A stretch of DNA of 64,000 nt, from the NCBI GenBank assembly GCA_963576475.1, contig OY754965.1:131501-195500 (forward strand), read 5' to 3'. A program made the position numbers and the translations under genes. The notes beneath the pieces are model-generated. The model worked only from the letters and a program-made list of their open reading frames with translations. It was not told where the DNA came from and ran no database searches. This document shows positions 1-10,169 of this stretch, piece by piece (the first letter of the stretch is position 1; every line of letters begins with the position of its first letter). The DNA is from Molanna angustata. Its lineage: Eukaryota > Arthropoda > Insecta > Trichoptera > Molannidae.

Positions 1-1239
1 CCCATATGCCCAAGATGGTGATCACATAGAAAGAAAGCCCATATGCCCAAGATGGTGATCACATAGAAAGAAAGCCCATATGCCCAAGATGGTGATCACA
101 TAGAAAGAATAATAAAGTATAATTCCTGCATAGAAAGAAAGCCCATATGCCCAAGATGGTGATCACATAGAAAGAATAATAAAGTATAATTCCTGCATAG
201 AAAGAAAGCCCATATGCCCAAGATGGTGATCACATAGAAAGAAAGCCCATATGCCCAAGATGGTGATCACATAGAAAGAAAGCCCATATGCCCAAGATGG
301 TGATCACATAGAAAGAAAGCCCATATGCCCAAGATGGTGATCACATAGAAAGAATAATAAAGTATAATTCCTGCATAGAAAGAAAGCCCATATGCCCAAG
401 ATGGTGATCACATAGAAAGAATAATAAAGTATAATTCCTGCATAGAAAGAAAGCCCATATGCCCAAGATGGTGATCACATAGAAAGAAAGCCCATATGCC
501 CAAGATGGTGATCACATAGAAAGAAAGCCCATATGCCCAAGATGGTGATCACATAGAAAGAAAGCCCATATGCCCAAGATGGTGATCACATAGAAAGAAA
601 GCCCATATGCCCAAGATGGTGATCACATAGAAAGAATAATAAAGTATAATTCCTGCATAGAAAGAAAGCCCATATGCCCAAGATGGTGATCACATAGAAA
701 GAATAATAAAGTATAATTCCTGCATAGAAAGAAAGCCCATATGCCCAAGATGGTGATCACATAGAAAGAAAGCCCATATGCCCAAGATGGTGATCACATA
801 GAAAGAAAGCCCATATGCCCAAGATGGTGATCACATAGAAAGAAAGCCCATATGCCCAAGATGGTGATCACATAGAAAGAAAGCCCATATGCCCAAGATG
901 GTGATCACATAGAAAGAAAGCCCATATGCCCAAGATGGTGATCACATAGAAAGAAAGCCCATATGCCCAAGATGGTGATCACATAGAAAGAAAGCCCATA
1001 TGCCCAAGATGGTGATCACATAGAAAGAAAGCCCATATGCCCAAGATGGTGATCACATAGAAAGAATAATAAAGTATAATTCCTGCATAGAAAGAAAGCC
1101 CATATGCCCAAGATGGTGATCACATAGAAAGAAAGCCCATATGCCCAAGATGGTGATCACATAGAAAGAAAGCCCATATGCCCAAGATGGTGATCACATA
1201 GAAAGAAAGCCCATATGCCCAAGATGGTGATCACATAGA
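1..1239. repeat. 37-bp / 67-bp tandem array with a doublet pattern
   Basis: The region is a head-to-tail array of a 37-bp unit beginning cccatatgcccaagatggtg. Some units carry a 30-bp insert (aataataaagtataattcct and 10 more bases), giving 67 bp. Unit starts run 1, 38, 75, 142, 209, 246 and so on to 1210. With A = 37 and B = 67 the order is AABBAAABBAAAABB, then eight A, then B, then A. Units look nearly identical, so the array is young or homogenised. The 30-bp insert shares its first 14 bases with the 102-bp repeat that follows, so the two arrays are related. The array lies in an intron of the NFX1-like gene and has no coding role that I can see. Confidence 0.95.
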
Positions 1240-2068
1240 AAGAATAATAAAGTATAAAATGAAGATAAAAGAGAAATGAAAAGTAGAGGTTGACCAAGGA
1301 AAGTTGGCACAGTCACATAAATGGACGGAGATGTTAGAAGGAAGAATAATAAAGTATAAAATGAAGATAAAAGAGAAATGAAAAGTAGAGGTTGACCAAG
1401 GAAAGTTGGCACAGTCACATAAATGGACGGAGATGTTAGAAGGAAGAATAATAAAGTATAAAATGAAGATAAAAGAGAAATGAAAAGTAGAGGTTGACCA
1501 AGGAAAGTTGGCACAGTCACATAAATGGACGGAGATGTTAGAAGGAAGAATAATAAAGTATAAAATGAAGATAAAAGAGAAATGAAAAGTAGAGGTTGAC
1601 CAAGGAAAGTTGGCACAGTCACATAAATGGACGGAGATGTTAGAAGGAAGAATAATAAAGTATAAAATGAAGATAAAAGAGAAATGAAAAGTAGAGGTTG
1701 ACCAAGGAAAGTTGGCACAGTCACATAAATGGACGGAGATGTTAGAAGGAAGAATAATAAAGTATAAAATGAAGATAAAAGAGAAATGAAAAGTAGAGGT
1801 TGACCAAGGAAAGTTGGCACAGTCACATAAATGGACGGAGATGTTAGAAGGAAGAATAATAAAGTATAAAATGAAGATAAAAGAGAAATGAAAAGTAGAG
1901 GTTGACCAAGGAAAGTTGGCACAGTCACATAAATGGACGGAGATGTTAGAAGGAAGAATAATAAAGTATAAAATGAAGATAAAAGAGAAATGAAAAGTAG
2001 AGGTTGACCAAGGAAAGTTGGCACAGTCACATAAATGGACGGAGATGTTAGAAGGAAGAATAATAAAA
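1240..2068. repeat. 102-bp minisatellite, about 8 copies
   Basis: Unit starts are at 1240, 1342, 1444, 1546, 1648, 1750, 1852 and 1954, with a partial ninth at 2056. The unit begins aagaataataaagtataaaa. Copies appear identical. Because 102 is divisible by three, long open frames of 34-residue repeats run through it on the minus strand; these are artefacts of the period. The + strand of the unit reads like a mutated LINE tail (an R-G-stop-P-R-K stretch), so the unit may have been seeded by a retrotransposon 3' end; this is a weak inference. Confidence 0.95.
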
Positions 2069-2744
2069 GAGTGTGTATGAGACAATGCATGAATATGAAT
2101 TAATCGAAAAATGTATGTCAAGATATAAGAGTCTAGTGTTTGATTCTTTCTGCCTACCCCAAATAGGATAAGATTTGATGGTATATGATGTGGTATAATA
2201 CAACTCATACTCATTCTTAATACATTCTAATCTTACTTTAATCTTAAAAGTGTATAGACCAGTACTTGATCATAATCAAATGTTAATCTTACTCTTTGTT
2301 GAATCATAAAAATTTTATTTGAAAAAACCCTCAATATTAGAATGAAATTGTCATTAATTATTGAATAATTATGATTAGGTATTCAATTAATAGATTCTCA
2401 AATATTTCTAATGTCTGAAGCTCATCTTTATCTTATTTTAATTCTATAAACTTCATGAGTAGGTACCTCTGCAGGTTTTTGATTGTAATATTGAAAAATA
2501 ATTAAAAGATTTGACTCAGTAGCAATCTCTAAACTAACTATCGAGTCTACATAATATTAAATTATTATAAGTAGTTGTCTTCTTATAGCTTAGTTATTCA
2601 TTTGAAATTTATATATCCACTATTAAAAATATGTTTTTATAACTAAACATTATTGCAGCGAACTATTGATGCATTGATGGACTAATATGCCTTACCTTAT
2701 GTAAGTAGTGTTTGTTGTATAAAAAATGTAAACTTTTGATTCAG
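2069..2744. other. Intron sequence of the NFX1-like gene
   Basis: AT-rich DNA between the 102-bp array and the first visible exon. A short degenerate repeat near 2140-2200 (ttctttctgcctaccccaaa) resembles one at 10830-10880. I see no exon or RNA gene here. Confidence 0.6.
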
Positions 2745-2866
2745 ATGCGAAAAACAATTCCGTGTCATCAAGAAGAATTCTCATGTGGGTTGGCATGTGG
2801 TAAAGAACTGTCATGTGGTCGACATAAATGTCAGGAACAATGTCACAAGGGAGACTGTCCAACTGT
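2745..2866 (+). CDS. stc: NFX1/shuttle craft-like, zinc-finger exon (first exon in window)
   Basis: This internal exon encodes about 40 residues with NFX1-type cysteine spacing, including PCHQEEFSCGLACGKELSCG and a following CGRHKC..QCHKGDCP motif. The acceptor is ttttgattcag at 2744 and the donor is gtaagt at 2867. It starts in phase 0 and ends in phase 2, which joins the exon at 10170 without a shift. NFX1 (shuttle craft in Drosophila) is a nuclear protein with tandem cysteine-rich NFX-type fingers and a C-terminal R3H domain, and acts as a sequence-specific transcriptional regulator. Exons for the N-terminus and most fingers must lie left of the window, because the gene is already in an intron at base 1. 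Assignment to NFX1 rather than NFXL1 rests on the R3H exon at 26763. Confidence 0.9.
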
Positions 2867-2936
2867 GTAAGTACTTTATTTATTTACTATACATATCTTT
2901 ATATAACAATTAACATAGGATTATCTCACAATTTGT

Positions 2937-3006
2937 TTCTCACGCAAATATAGCTTGTCTGGGCTGGAAACACTGGTTAGTTGGAAGAAGTTGTTTGCTA
3001 TATGGC
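2937..3006 (+). repeat. SINE-tail fragment, left part, split by the BEL element
   Basis: The stretch from tttctcacgcaaatatagct to tatatggc matches the 3' part of the tRNA-derived SINE at 37345-37530. The match resumes right after the BEL element at 9543 (atggcaataaactcgctact), so the retrotransposon landed inside this older repeat. The 5' tRNA-like head is not visible here. Confidence 0.7.
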
Positions 3007-3227
3007 TGTTATGATTTGTCATCTTATTTGAATTTCGCGCCATATTGTGGTGGCGCTAGTGTTGTGTAAGGGGAGACATCTGGTGGCAAAATTTGAAATT
3101 ATTGTCAAGGCAGGAGATTGTTAACAATTTTTCCCTCTCTCTTGTCGAAGCCTCCAAACCATGAACATGTGTTCAAGAAGTAAAGGATAAACACAAATTC
3201 AGTTTTTTATTCAACCAAACCACATCA
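3007..3227 (+). repeat. 5' LTR of the BEL element
   Basis: 221 bp, starting tgttatgatttgtcatctta and ending ccaaaccacatca. It is the same length and, by eye, the same sequence as 9322-9542. It should supply the promoter of the element; I did not pick out a specific initiator. Confidence 0.95.
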
Positions 3228-3232
3228 TATTG

Positions 3233-3250
3233 TTGGACCTCCGAGCCGCA
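3233..3250 (+). promoter_or_regulatory. Candidate primer-binding site
   Basis: Six bases after the 5' LTR the sequence tggacctccgagccgc begins with TGG and could pair with a tRNA 3' end. It resembles, with mismatches, the complement of a tRNA-Tyr acceptor arm from memory. No clear polypurine tract precedes the 3' LTR. Confidence 0.35.
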
Positions 3251-3794
3251 TCGAAAATTACGGTGAAAAACCAGCATTGTTTACAAGCAACAAGACAGTA
3301 CTACAAATCAGGTTTTTACAAATTCCTTCATATCCTCTCCATTTTTTACCATTGCTTATGTTATTTATTCAGAATAACATCAATTTGTTTGAATTTGTGT
3401 GCATATTATATCAGTCTAGCGTGTTTTATAACCTTGAAAATAGTTTTGTCAACAATTTTGTATTTTTTCGTAAATGTTATAATCATTGTTTCAAATTTAC
3501 ATCCATTGTTATAAAAAAGTCCGTTAAACCGCGTGGCGTGAGCAAACATTCATACAAACAATTGAAAATACATGTAACTGTAATTTTATTTCGAATTTTG
3601 AGGTTAAGCAAGCACATGTACATTACTTTGTTAAAAATCAAACCTAAAAACATCAATATAGAGGTTATTTTTGCAAGTAAGAATATTCAGTTAGTGTGGG
3701 ATATTATAGTCATTGAGAGAGCCTATATGTCCAGATGAAACATTGTTTCATTCATATAAATTTTGTTGTGTAGTTCAGAAACTTCCAGACAAAC

Positions 3795-6281
3795 ATGTCT
3801 CAGGATAAGCTGAATGCAAAGCGAGGTAATATAAAGGGGCAATTAACCCGGTTTATAGACTACCTGGAAACAAGTACAAACAAAAATGAAATAGAAGTCA
3901 GATTGAAAAAGATGGAAGAACTTTTTGACAAGTTCGACGAAGTTCAATCACAAATTGAAGAAAGGGACGAATCCGAAATAGATAAACGAGAACAATTTGA
4001 AAATCTTTATTATTCAGCATTGGCCAAAGCTAAAGGAATAATCACACAAACACCTAACATTGTCTCTGAAGTGAAACTTAGTCCATTGCAAGTTCCCAGC
4101 TTCACCGGAAACTATGAGGATTGGCTCCATTTCCGTGATACCTTTAAGTCACTCGTAGACAGTAACTCCAATCTAAGTGATTTGCAAAAATTTCACTACT
4201 TGCTGAGTAGCTTAAAGGGACAAGCATTACAGATGGTGTCTTCTTTAGAAATAACATCGAACAATTATAAAACAGCTTGGGAGATATTATCAGGTAGATA
4301 TCATAATAAACGAATAATTGCAGACAAACATGTCCGAAGCCTTTTCAATATGCAATCAATTAAGAATGAAGATAGTATAGCTCTACGCAAGCTCATTGAT
4401 GAGACACAGTTGCACTTAAGAGCTTTAGAAACCATGAACCTTCCAACGAGTACGTGGGATGCACTTTTAGTTCATCTGGTCACAGGAAAACTAGATCCTG
4501 TTACTCGTCATCATTGGGAGTCATACATATTGAAGGATGAGTTGCCCACATACAAGGAACTTATCAATTGCTTATCAGAACGAGCCCGTGTTATTGAATC
4601 AACCCATATAGCAAGAGCAGTCAATCACAACAAAGCAAGGGTAAATCTTCATACAGAAATTACCTTACAACGATGTCCTCAATGCAAGGGGGATCACAAA
4701 TTGTTTGCATGTGTACAATTCACATCACAAACAATAGAACAGAGACAAGAAACCATCAAAAGGTTGAAATTATGTTTCAACTGCCTCAGACCAAATCATA
4801 ATGTCAGAACTTGCTCGTCCAAATCAACATGTAAGGTGTGCAACAAAAAACACAACACACTTCTTCATAAAGCTGGCAATCAGCCCACTGCAAACGAAAA
4901 TGCAGTGCAAACGTATTCCTCGCAAGGAGGCAACGAAGTCTTGCTATCAACAGTGATAGTAGAGTTAAATCAAAATGGAACAAAACATCAGGTGCGAGCA
5001 TTATTAGACTGTGGCGCTCAATCCAATTTTGTGACCAAGTCATTGTGCGACCGATTAATGTTGCAACAACATAATCTCTGTATCCCCGTTTCAGGAATAC
5101 ACAGACAGGTTACAACTGTGACCTCGGGAGTGAACATTACAATAAGATCTCAATTCTCAAGTTATGAAAGGAATATCAACTGTTTGGTATTGCCCGAAAT
5201 AACCAACCAACTACCACAAAACAACATAGACATAAGGACGATAAAAATTCCTAAGGGATTACAGTTAGCAGACCCAAAGTTTAACAAACGTGCTCCGGTA
5301 GACATGTTATTAGGAGCTGAGGTGTTTTGGGAAGTAATAAAGACAGAATCTGAAGCTACATCCAACTCCTTGCTGCACAACACCTTGTTTGGATGGGTTG
5401 TAGCAGGACAGATACCATCACCTAGGAACCATCCTAATCAAGTATCTAATTTACAAAACAAATCATCTTTATGTCACATATCACTTAATCAGCTACACAA
5501 GGATGTTGAGCGTTTTTGGCTGGTCGAAGAACTGTCCACAAAAATTCCTTTCAAGTCAAAGGAAGACATTGCGTGCGAAGATCATTTTACCACAACATAT
5601 CGAAGAGATGAAACAGGACGCTTTGTCGTGCGACTTCCGTTCAAGAATAACCAACCTGAATTAGGTGAATCCTTAGAAATAGCTATCAAACGTCAGCTAG
5701 CGTTAGAAAGACGTTTTAGGAGTGACCATTTGCTTCATCGTGAATATTGCAAATTCATGGAAGAATATCAAACATTAGGGCATATGACACCATGCGTTTC
5801 AACAGCTATCACACCAGTGAATTATTTACCACATCATGCAGTGCACAAGACTAACAAGATACGAGTAGTGTTCGATGGATCCCAAAAAACAACCAACGGA
5901 AAATCAATAAATGATGTACTCATGACTGGTCCACAAATACAAAGGGACCTTTTGGCGTTGCTTCTTAATTTTAGAAAACACATGTTTGTCATGACAGCTG
6001 ATATCGAGAAGATGTATAGACAATTCAAGGTACATGAAGAAGACAGGAACTTTCAAAAAATTGTTTGGAGATCTTCAGAAGACATGCCGCTTCAACATTT
6101 CCGATTGAACACCGTAACATATGGTTTAGCCCCGTCATCGTTCATCGCCACCAGATGCTTAAAACAATTGAGCATAGATTTTGCTGATACATTCCCACTA
6201 GCCTCACAAGTCATCAATAATGACTTCTACATGGATGACCTCCTCACAGGTTGTGACAACAAGGAACTTGCCTTCAGCTAA
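3795..6281 (+). CDS. BEL Gag-protease-reverse transcriptase, 828 aa, truncated by frameshift
   Basis: The ATG at 3795 follows a 567-base leader after the LTR. Residues about 1-85 form a charged, probably coiled-coil start. A DUF1759-like Gag region starts near residue 97 (PLQVPSFTGNYEDWLHFRD). Two zinc knuckles follow, at C294/C297/H301/C306 and C327/C330/H335/C340. The protease region has its catalytic aspartate at 405, but in the unusual setting LLDCGAQ where D-S/T-G is usual. The reverse transcriptase covers about 670-828, with the YMDD catalytic box at 812-815. The frame ends at 6281 through a one-base shift just after the palm; the pol reading continues in another frame. Confidence 0.9.
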   Translation: MSQDKLNAKRGNIKGQLTRFIDYLETSTNKNEIEVRLKKMEELFDKFDEVQSQIEERDESEIDKREQFENLYYSALAKAKGIITQTPNIVSEVKLSPLQVPSFTGNYEDWLHFRDTFKSLVDSNSNLSDLQKFHYLLSSLKGQALQMVSSLEITSNNYKTAWEILSGRYHNKRIIADKHVRSLFNMQSIKNEDSIALRKLIDETQLHLRALETMNLPTSTWDALLVHLVTGKLDPVTRHHWESYILKDELPTYKELINCLSERARVIESTHIARAVNHNKARVNLHTEITLQRCPQCKGDHKLFACVQFTSQTIEQRQETIKRLKLCFNCLRPNHNVRTCSSKSTCKVCNKKHNTLLHKAGNQPTANENAVQTYSSQGGNEVLLSTVIVELNQNGTKHQVRALLDCGAQSNFVTKSLCDRLMLQQHNLCIPVSGIHRQVTTVTSGVNITIRSQFSSYERNINCLVLPEITNQLPQNNIDIRTIKIPKGLQLADPKFNKRAPVDMLLGAEVFWEVIKTESEATSNSLLHNTLFGWVVAGQIPSPRNHPNQVSNLQNKSSLCHISLNQLHKDVERFWLVEELSTKIPFKSKEDIACEDHFTTTYRRDETGRFVVRLPFKNNQPELGESLEIAIKRQLALERRFRSDHLLHREYCKFMEEYQTLGHMTPCVSTAITPVNYLPHHAVHKTNKIRVVFDGSQKTTNGKSINDVLMTGPQIQRDLLALLLNFRKHMFVMTADIEKMYRQFKVHEEDRNFQKIVWRSSEDMPLQHFRLNTVTYGLAPSSFIATRCLKQLSIDFADTFPLASQVINNDFYMDDLLTGCDNKELAFS

Positions 6282-7447
6282 AGGAGGATGTATCAAGAAT
6301 ATTGAAATCAGCCGGTCAGAATCTTACGAAATGGAAAACAAATATGCCTGATGTCTCAGACGATGAGCTGGTTGAAGACGCACCATTTGTCCGGGAGGAT
6401 CTCTACCAAACGAAGATTCTAGGACTCCACTGGAACAGCAAAGAAGACTCTTTCTTCTACAAGGTTACTGCGATGCCTGAAGAAGTGATAAGCAAAAGAA
6501 ATGTGCTATCAGAAATATCAAAAACCTTTGACCCATTGGGCCTTCTCGGACCAATCATCTTAAAATCGAGGCTCATATTACAAGATTTATGGCAACAGCA
6601 AGTGTCTTGGGACGAACCACTTTCCAGTGACATAAAACAACGGTGGAAAACCTACAAGGAAGACTTGGTAGCAATAAATTCTTTTCAGATACCGAGAAAG
6701 ATTGTCTGCAAAGGCGCAACACAAATTCAATTGTGCGGTTTCTGCGATGCATCTGAAAAGGCATATGGAGGTGTTATATACCTCAGATCAAGAGATCAAT
6801 TTGGAAACTATCAATCCCACTTGATATGTGCTAAATCTCGTGTAGCACCATTAAAACAACTTTCCTTGCCAAGATTAGAGCTCGGCGGAGCTGTATTGTT
6901 GACTAGATTGACAGCCAAGGTGAAAGATGCCTTGCACATGGAAAACGTTGAATCTATTTTGTGGACAGACTCCACAATAGTACTACACTGGTTAGCTGGT
7001 CAACCAACACGTTGGAGCACATTTGTGGCCAATCGAACGTCTGAAATCCAAACTGAAGGAAAGGACTGCATTTGGAAACACGTAGTCTCTAAGGACAATC
7101 CTGCAGACATCATCTCTAGAGGAGCAACTGCAGACGAACTCATGAATTCGACTCTCTGGTGGCACGGCCCCACCTGGTTACAAGGAGATGAAGAATCATG
7201 GCCAAATTCATCACCACAAGTACTTGGAGCAGTACCAGAAAGCAAGCCACAATTAGCCTTAATCAACACACGGATGGAACAGTGGAACATATTTGACAGA
7301 TACTCGTCATTCTCTAGACTTCGGAGAGTAACTGCTTATATGCTGCGATTCACTCACAATGCTAGGAAACGTCAACCGCCTTTATCAGGGGAATTGACAG
7401 TGTCTGAGCTAAACAAGGCAGAAGATGCCCTTGTTGCATGTGCGTAA
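6282..7447 (+). pseudogene. BEL pol continuation: RT thumb and RNase H, ends at a premature stop
   Basis: The open frame resumes right after the shift at about 6279 and runs to TAA at 7445-7447. It carries the Pao/A17-type region after the RT (LGLHWN, KTFDPLGLLGP) and an RNase H-like segment near 6730-7020 (GFCDASEKAYGG, LPRLELGGA, WTDSTIVLHW). These give the D, E, D acidic residues expected of a retroelement RNase H. The reading continues in the same frame after the TAA, so the stop is a point lesion and not a true end. Confidence 0.85.
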
Positions 7448-7767
7448 GGACAATGTTTCCATCTAGAACTAAAGGCCTTAAGGAATAACAATTATGTTTC
7501 AAACCAGAGTAATATCAGAGATCTACATCCATTTATAAAAAACAATATTCTTCATGTTGGAGGAAGATTAGCACATAGTGACATAACCCCCGCCCAAAAA
7601 CACCAAGTTTTGCTACCAGCTCATCATAAATTAACTGAACTTATGGTGCGTCATTACCATTATTCTTATTTGCATCTGGGCGTACAGGCACTACTCTCAA
7701 TCATTAGATTAAGATACTGGCCAATATTGGGCAAAATATAGTCAAAAAAGTTTTTAGGACATGCATT
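7448..7767 (+). pseudogene. BEL integrase N-terminal zinc domain, interrupted
   Basis: Downstream of the stop the same frame encodes a conserved stretch (HPFIKNNILHVGGRL), then the histidine pair HH and the start of the HHCC zinc-binding domain up to about 7735. There a one-base shift in gggcaaaatata moves the reading to the frame of the next block. The cysteines of HHCC (TCILC) are in that following frame. Confidence 0.75.
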
Positions 7768-8793
7768 TTGTGCTTTAGATATAAACCTCGTACGTCATAT
7801 CAAATAATGGCAGATTTACCCAGGGATAGGGTCATAGCGTTAAAACCATTCTCTATCTGTGGCACAGATTTCATGGGCCCTGTATTAGTTAAATCTAGCT
7901 TTAGTAAAAACTCTAGATCTGTTAAATCATATGTATGTTTATTCATCTGTTTTGCCACTAAGGCTATACACTTAGAGTTAGTACTTTCTCTATCTACAGA
8001 GGCATTCCTAAATGCATTCAAAAGGTTCATAGCGAGACGAGGACGGCCTCAGAAGGTCTACTCTGACAACGCAACCAACTTCGTGGGTGCGCGAAATGAA
8101 ATACAAGACATGTATAGGTTTTTAAGAGCATCTCATGATTACATTCATAATTGTTTAGCCCAACAAGCAATAGAGTGGCATTTTATACCTGCTAGAAGCC
8201 CACATTTTGGTGGTTTGTGGGAATTGGGAGTCAAATTGGTTAAGACGCAACTAAAAAAGGTTTTGCAATCACGCATATTAGACATTGATGGTATGCACAC
8301 TGTTCTAAATCAGATTGAAGCATGTATCAACTCTCGTCCTCTCACTCCTCTATCATCCGATCCCAATGATTTGAACCCACTGAGTCCTAGTCATTTCCTT
8401 ATTGGAGAAAACCTGTCAACATTGCCAGAGCGAAATGTCTTGGAATATCCTACTAGCAGACTCAACCATTACCAAAGGCTCAACCAAATATTCCAATCAT
8501 TTTGGGATAGATGGCACGGAGAATACCTCAACGAGTTACAACGAAGAAATAAATGGCACAAGGGAACAGAAAGACAGCTTCAGCAAGGAGATTTAGTCCT
8601 CATCAAGGAAGACAATCTACCACCCATGAATTGGAAGCTAGGCCGAGTTACATCGACACATCCTGGTAACGACGGAGTGACAAGAGTAGTCTCTATAAAG
8701 ACAGCACAAGGAGAAGTCAAACGTAGCATTACAAAACTTTGTATGTTACCAATGGAGGAACCACTTCCCACTATTCAGCAATCACCACCTTGA
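7768..8793 (+). CDS. BEL integrase core and C-terminal domain
   Basis: The 341-codon frame contains the DDE integrase core: the first aspartate in GTDFMGPV, the second in VYSDNATNFVG and the glutamate in HFGGLWELGVKL. Next comes a C-terminal DUF5641-like domain (GDLVLIKEDN..W.LGRV). It ends at TGA 8791-8793, about 530 bases before the 3' LTR. No ATG start is implied; this is the tail of the pol polyprotein separated by the upstream frameshift. The catalytic triad looks intact. Confidence 0.88.
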   Translation: MCFRYKPRTSYQIMADLPRDRVIALKPFSICGTDFMGPVLVKSSFSKNSRSVKSYVCLFICFATKAIHLELVLSLSTEAFLNAFKRFIARRGRPQKVYSDNATNFVGARNEIQDMYRFLRASHDYIHNCLAQQAIEWHFIPARSPHFGGLWELGVKLVKTQLKKVLQSRILDIDGMHTVLNQIEACINSRPLTPLSSDPNDLNPLSPSHFLIGENLSTLPERNVLEYPTSRLNHYQRLNQIFQSFWDRWHGEYLNELQRRNKWHKGTERQLQQGDLVLIKEDNLPPMNWKLGRVTSTHPGNDGVTRVVSIKTAQGEVKRSITKLCMLPMEEPLPTIQQSPP

Positions 8794-9321
8794 ATGTTAA
8801 TAAACTTCAATACATTCATGATGACACCAGTGTGAATACATAACATTTATGGCGCCGGTGTGAAATTACTGAATATAACCTTCCAACATTTTTACACTAC
8901 GAACAATCAAGGAGCTAGCAAGCTACTCTACTTCATCATTAACGTGAAGATAGCAGTGTGTTTACATTAAATACAAGATTATATTCAAGACACTTGAACA
9001 TTGAACTTCATGTGATGACTTCAAGATTATTGATTAAAATGCTATGTCGTGTCAACTTGTGAACATTTTGAACATTTCTTCAATCTAAGTGATATTTTAA
9101 ATAGTTTTATGTCTTACAAACATTATTTATTATTGGTCTTACATTGTAATTTATTACTGGGTTTACATTTATTCATTGTTTTTTACATTATGTGTTATCA
9201 AAGTCATTTTTCAAATTCATTTATTATTGTATACAGTCCACTAAGTCAAGATTCAATTGATCCATTTATATGTATTGAAAAACTCATTTTTTTGTAAAAA
9301 ATTTGTTTTTGTGGCCCGGTA
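8794..9321. other. BEL 3' untranslated region
   Basis: AT-rich sequence between the integrase stop and the 3' LTR. A short open frame of 82 codons (9049-9297) is hydrophobic and unlike known envelope proteins; I treat it as chance. Confidence 0.6.
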
Positions 9322-9542
9322 TGTTATGATTTGTCATCTTATTTGAATTTCGCGCCATATTGTGGTGGCGCTAGTGTTGTGTAAGGGGAGACATCTGGTG
9401 GCAAAATTTGAAATTATTGTCAAGGCAGGAGATTGTTAACAATTTTTCCCTCTCTCTTGTCGAAGCCTCCAAACCATGAACATGTGTTCAAGAAGTAAAG
9501 GATAAACACAAATTCAGTTTTTTATTCAACCAAACCACATCA
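9322..9542 (+). repeat. 3' LTR of the BEL element
   Basis: 221 bp, matching the 5' LTR base for base by eye. It is followed at once by the second copy of the ATGGC target duplication (9543-9547). Confidence 0.95.
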
Positions 9543-9590
9543 ATGGCAATAAACTCGCTACTTGTGCAGGGTGCAAACATGTGTTTATTA
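9543..9590 (+). repeat. SINE-tail fragment, right part
   Basis: The sequence atggcaataaactcgctact through gtgcagggtgcaaa continues the repeat broken at 3006 and matches the SINE tail at 37485-37520. Confidence 0.7.
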
Positions 9591-10169
9591 TTACAAAATA
9601 TTCTTTAAATGAAACTGAATTATTAAATCTGAACTGAAAGGGTGAGATTGTATAAATTCAGAAGTGTGTAATACATATATTGAAAATTCAATAATTACTA
9701 ATTCCCTGTATGTTCTTTTGTAAACTTGTGGAGGAATTGTGTTGTAGTGTTTAGCGGTAATAAAAATGACTGTAGAAGCAGAAAAGTACTGAACTAGTAA
9801 TAAACAATTGATTAACTAACAAATATATTAGAAGATTTTCTTTTTTCTGAGGTATTATTGTCAAGTGTAGTTTCTTTGTTTCAGTAAAATTTTGAAGCAA
9901 ATTCAGCTCAGAACATTTCACACCAATGTTATAACTGCAGCACACATGGCTTTATTCATAATTTTTGAAATAATAATGTTTATCTAAAATGTGTTGAAAA
10001 ATATCTGAACAACAATCCCAATAACAATATTCAGCATTTTTATTAACTGAATTAGAGAGAAAATGTATTGTATGTAAATCTAGATAGCTCATATTATATT
10101 AGAATGATTGTAGGTAATTCCAACATTGTTTGTGAATTTTAATTTTCACCGATACTATTACTTATTCAG
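9591..10169. other. Intron sequence upstream of the second stc exon
   Basis: AT-rich, no recognised element. It ends in the acceptor cttattcag at 10169. Confidence 0.6.

Larger units (their letters stand above)
3007..9542 (+). mobile_element. BEL/Pao LTR retrotransposon, complete but with broken pol
   Basis: The element is 6536 bp with two 221-bp LTRs (3007-3227 and 9322-9542) that read identically, begin TGTT and end ATCA. It is flanked by a 5-bp target duplication ATGGC at 3002-3006 and 9543-9547. The gene order in one nominal frame is Gag, aspartic protease, reverse transcriptase, RNase H, integrase and a C-terminal integrase domain; no envelope gene follows. This order with the A17/DUF1759/DUF1758-type region and the YMDD box identifies BEL/Pao. 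The frame is interrupted three times: shifts near 6279 and near 7735, and a stop at 7445. Identical LTRs point to recent insertion. It sits in an intron of the NFX1-like gene, in the same orientation as that gene. Confidence 0.95.

Noticed and set aside
1194..2214. Two minus-strand open frames of about 300 codons with perfect 34-residue repeats
   Set aside because: The frames exist only because the 102-bp period is a multiple of three; both are open over the same array and neither has a plausible protein composition.
3230..3738. Two short frames after the 5' LTR as an extra BEL gene
   Set aside because: Hydrophobic, low-complexity chance frames in the leader, overlapping each other; the Gag start at 3795 explains the element.
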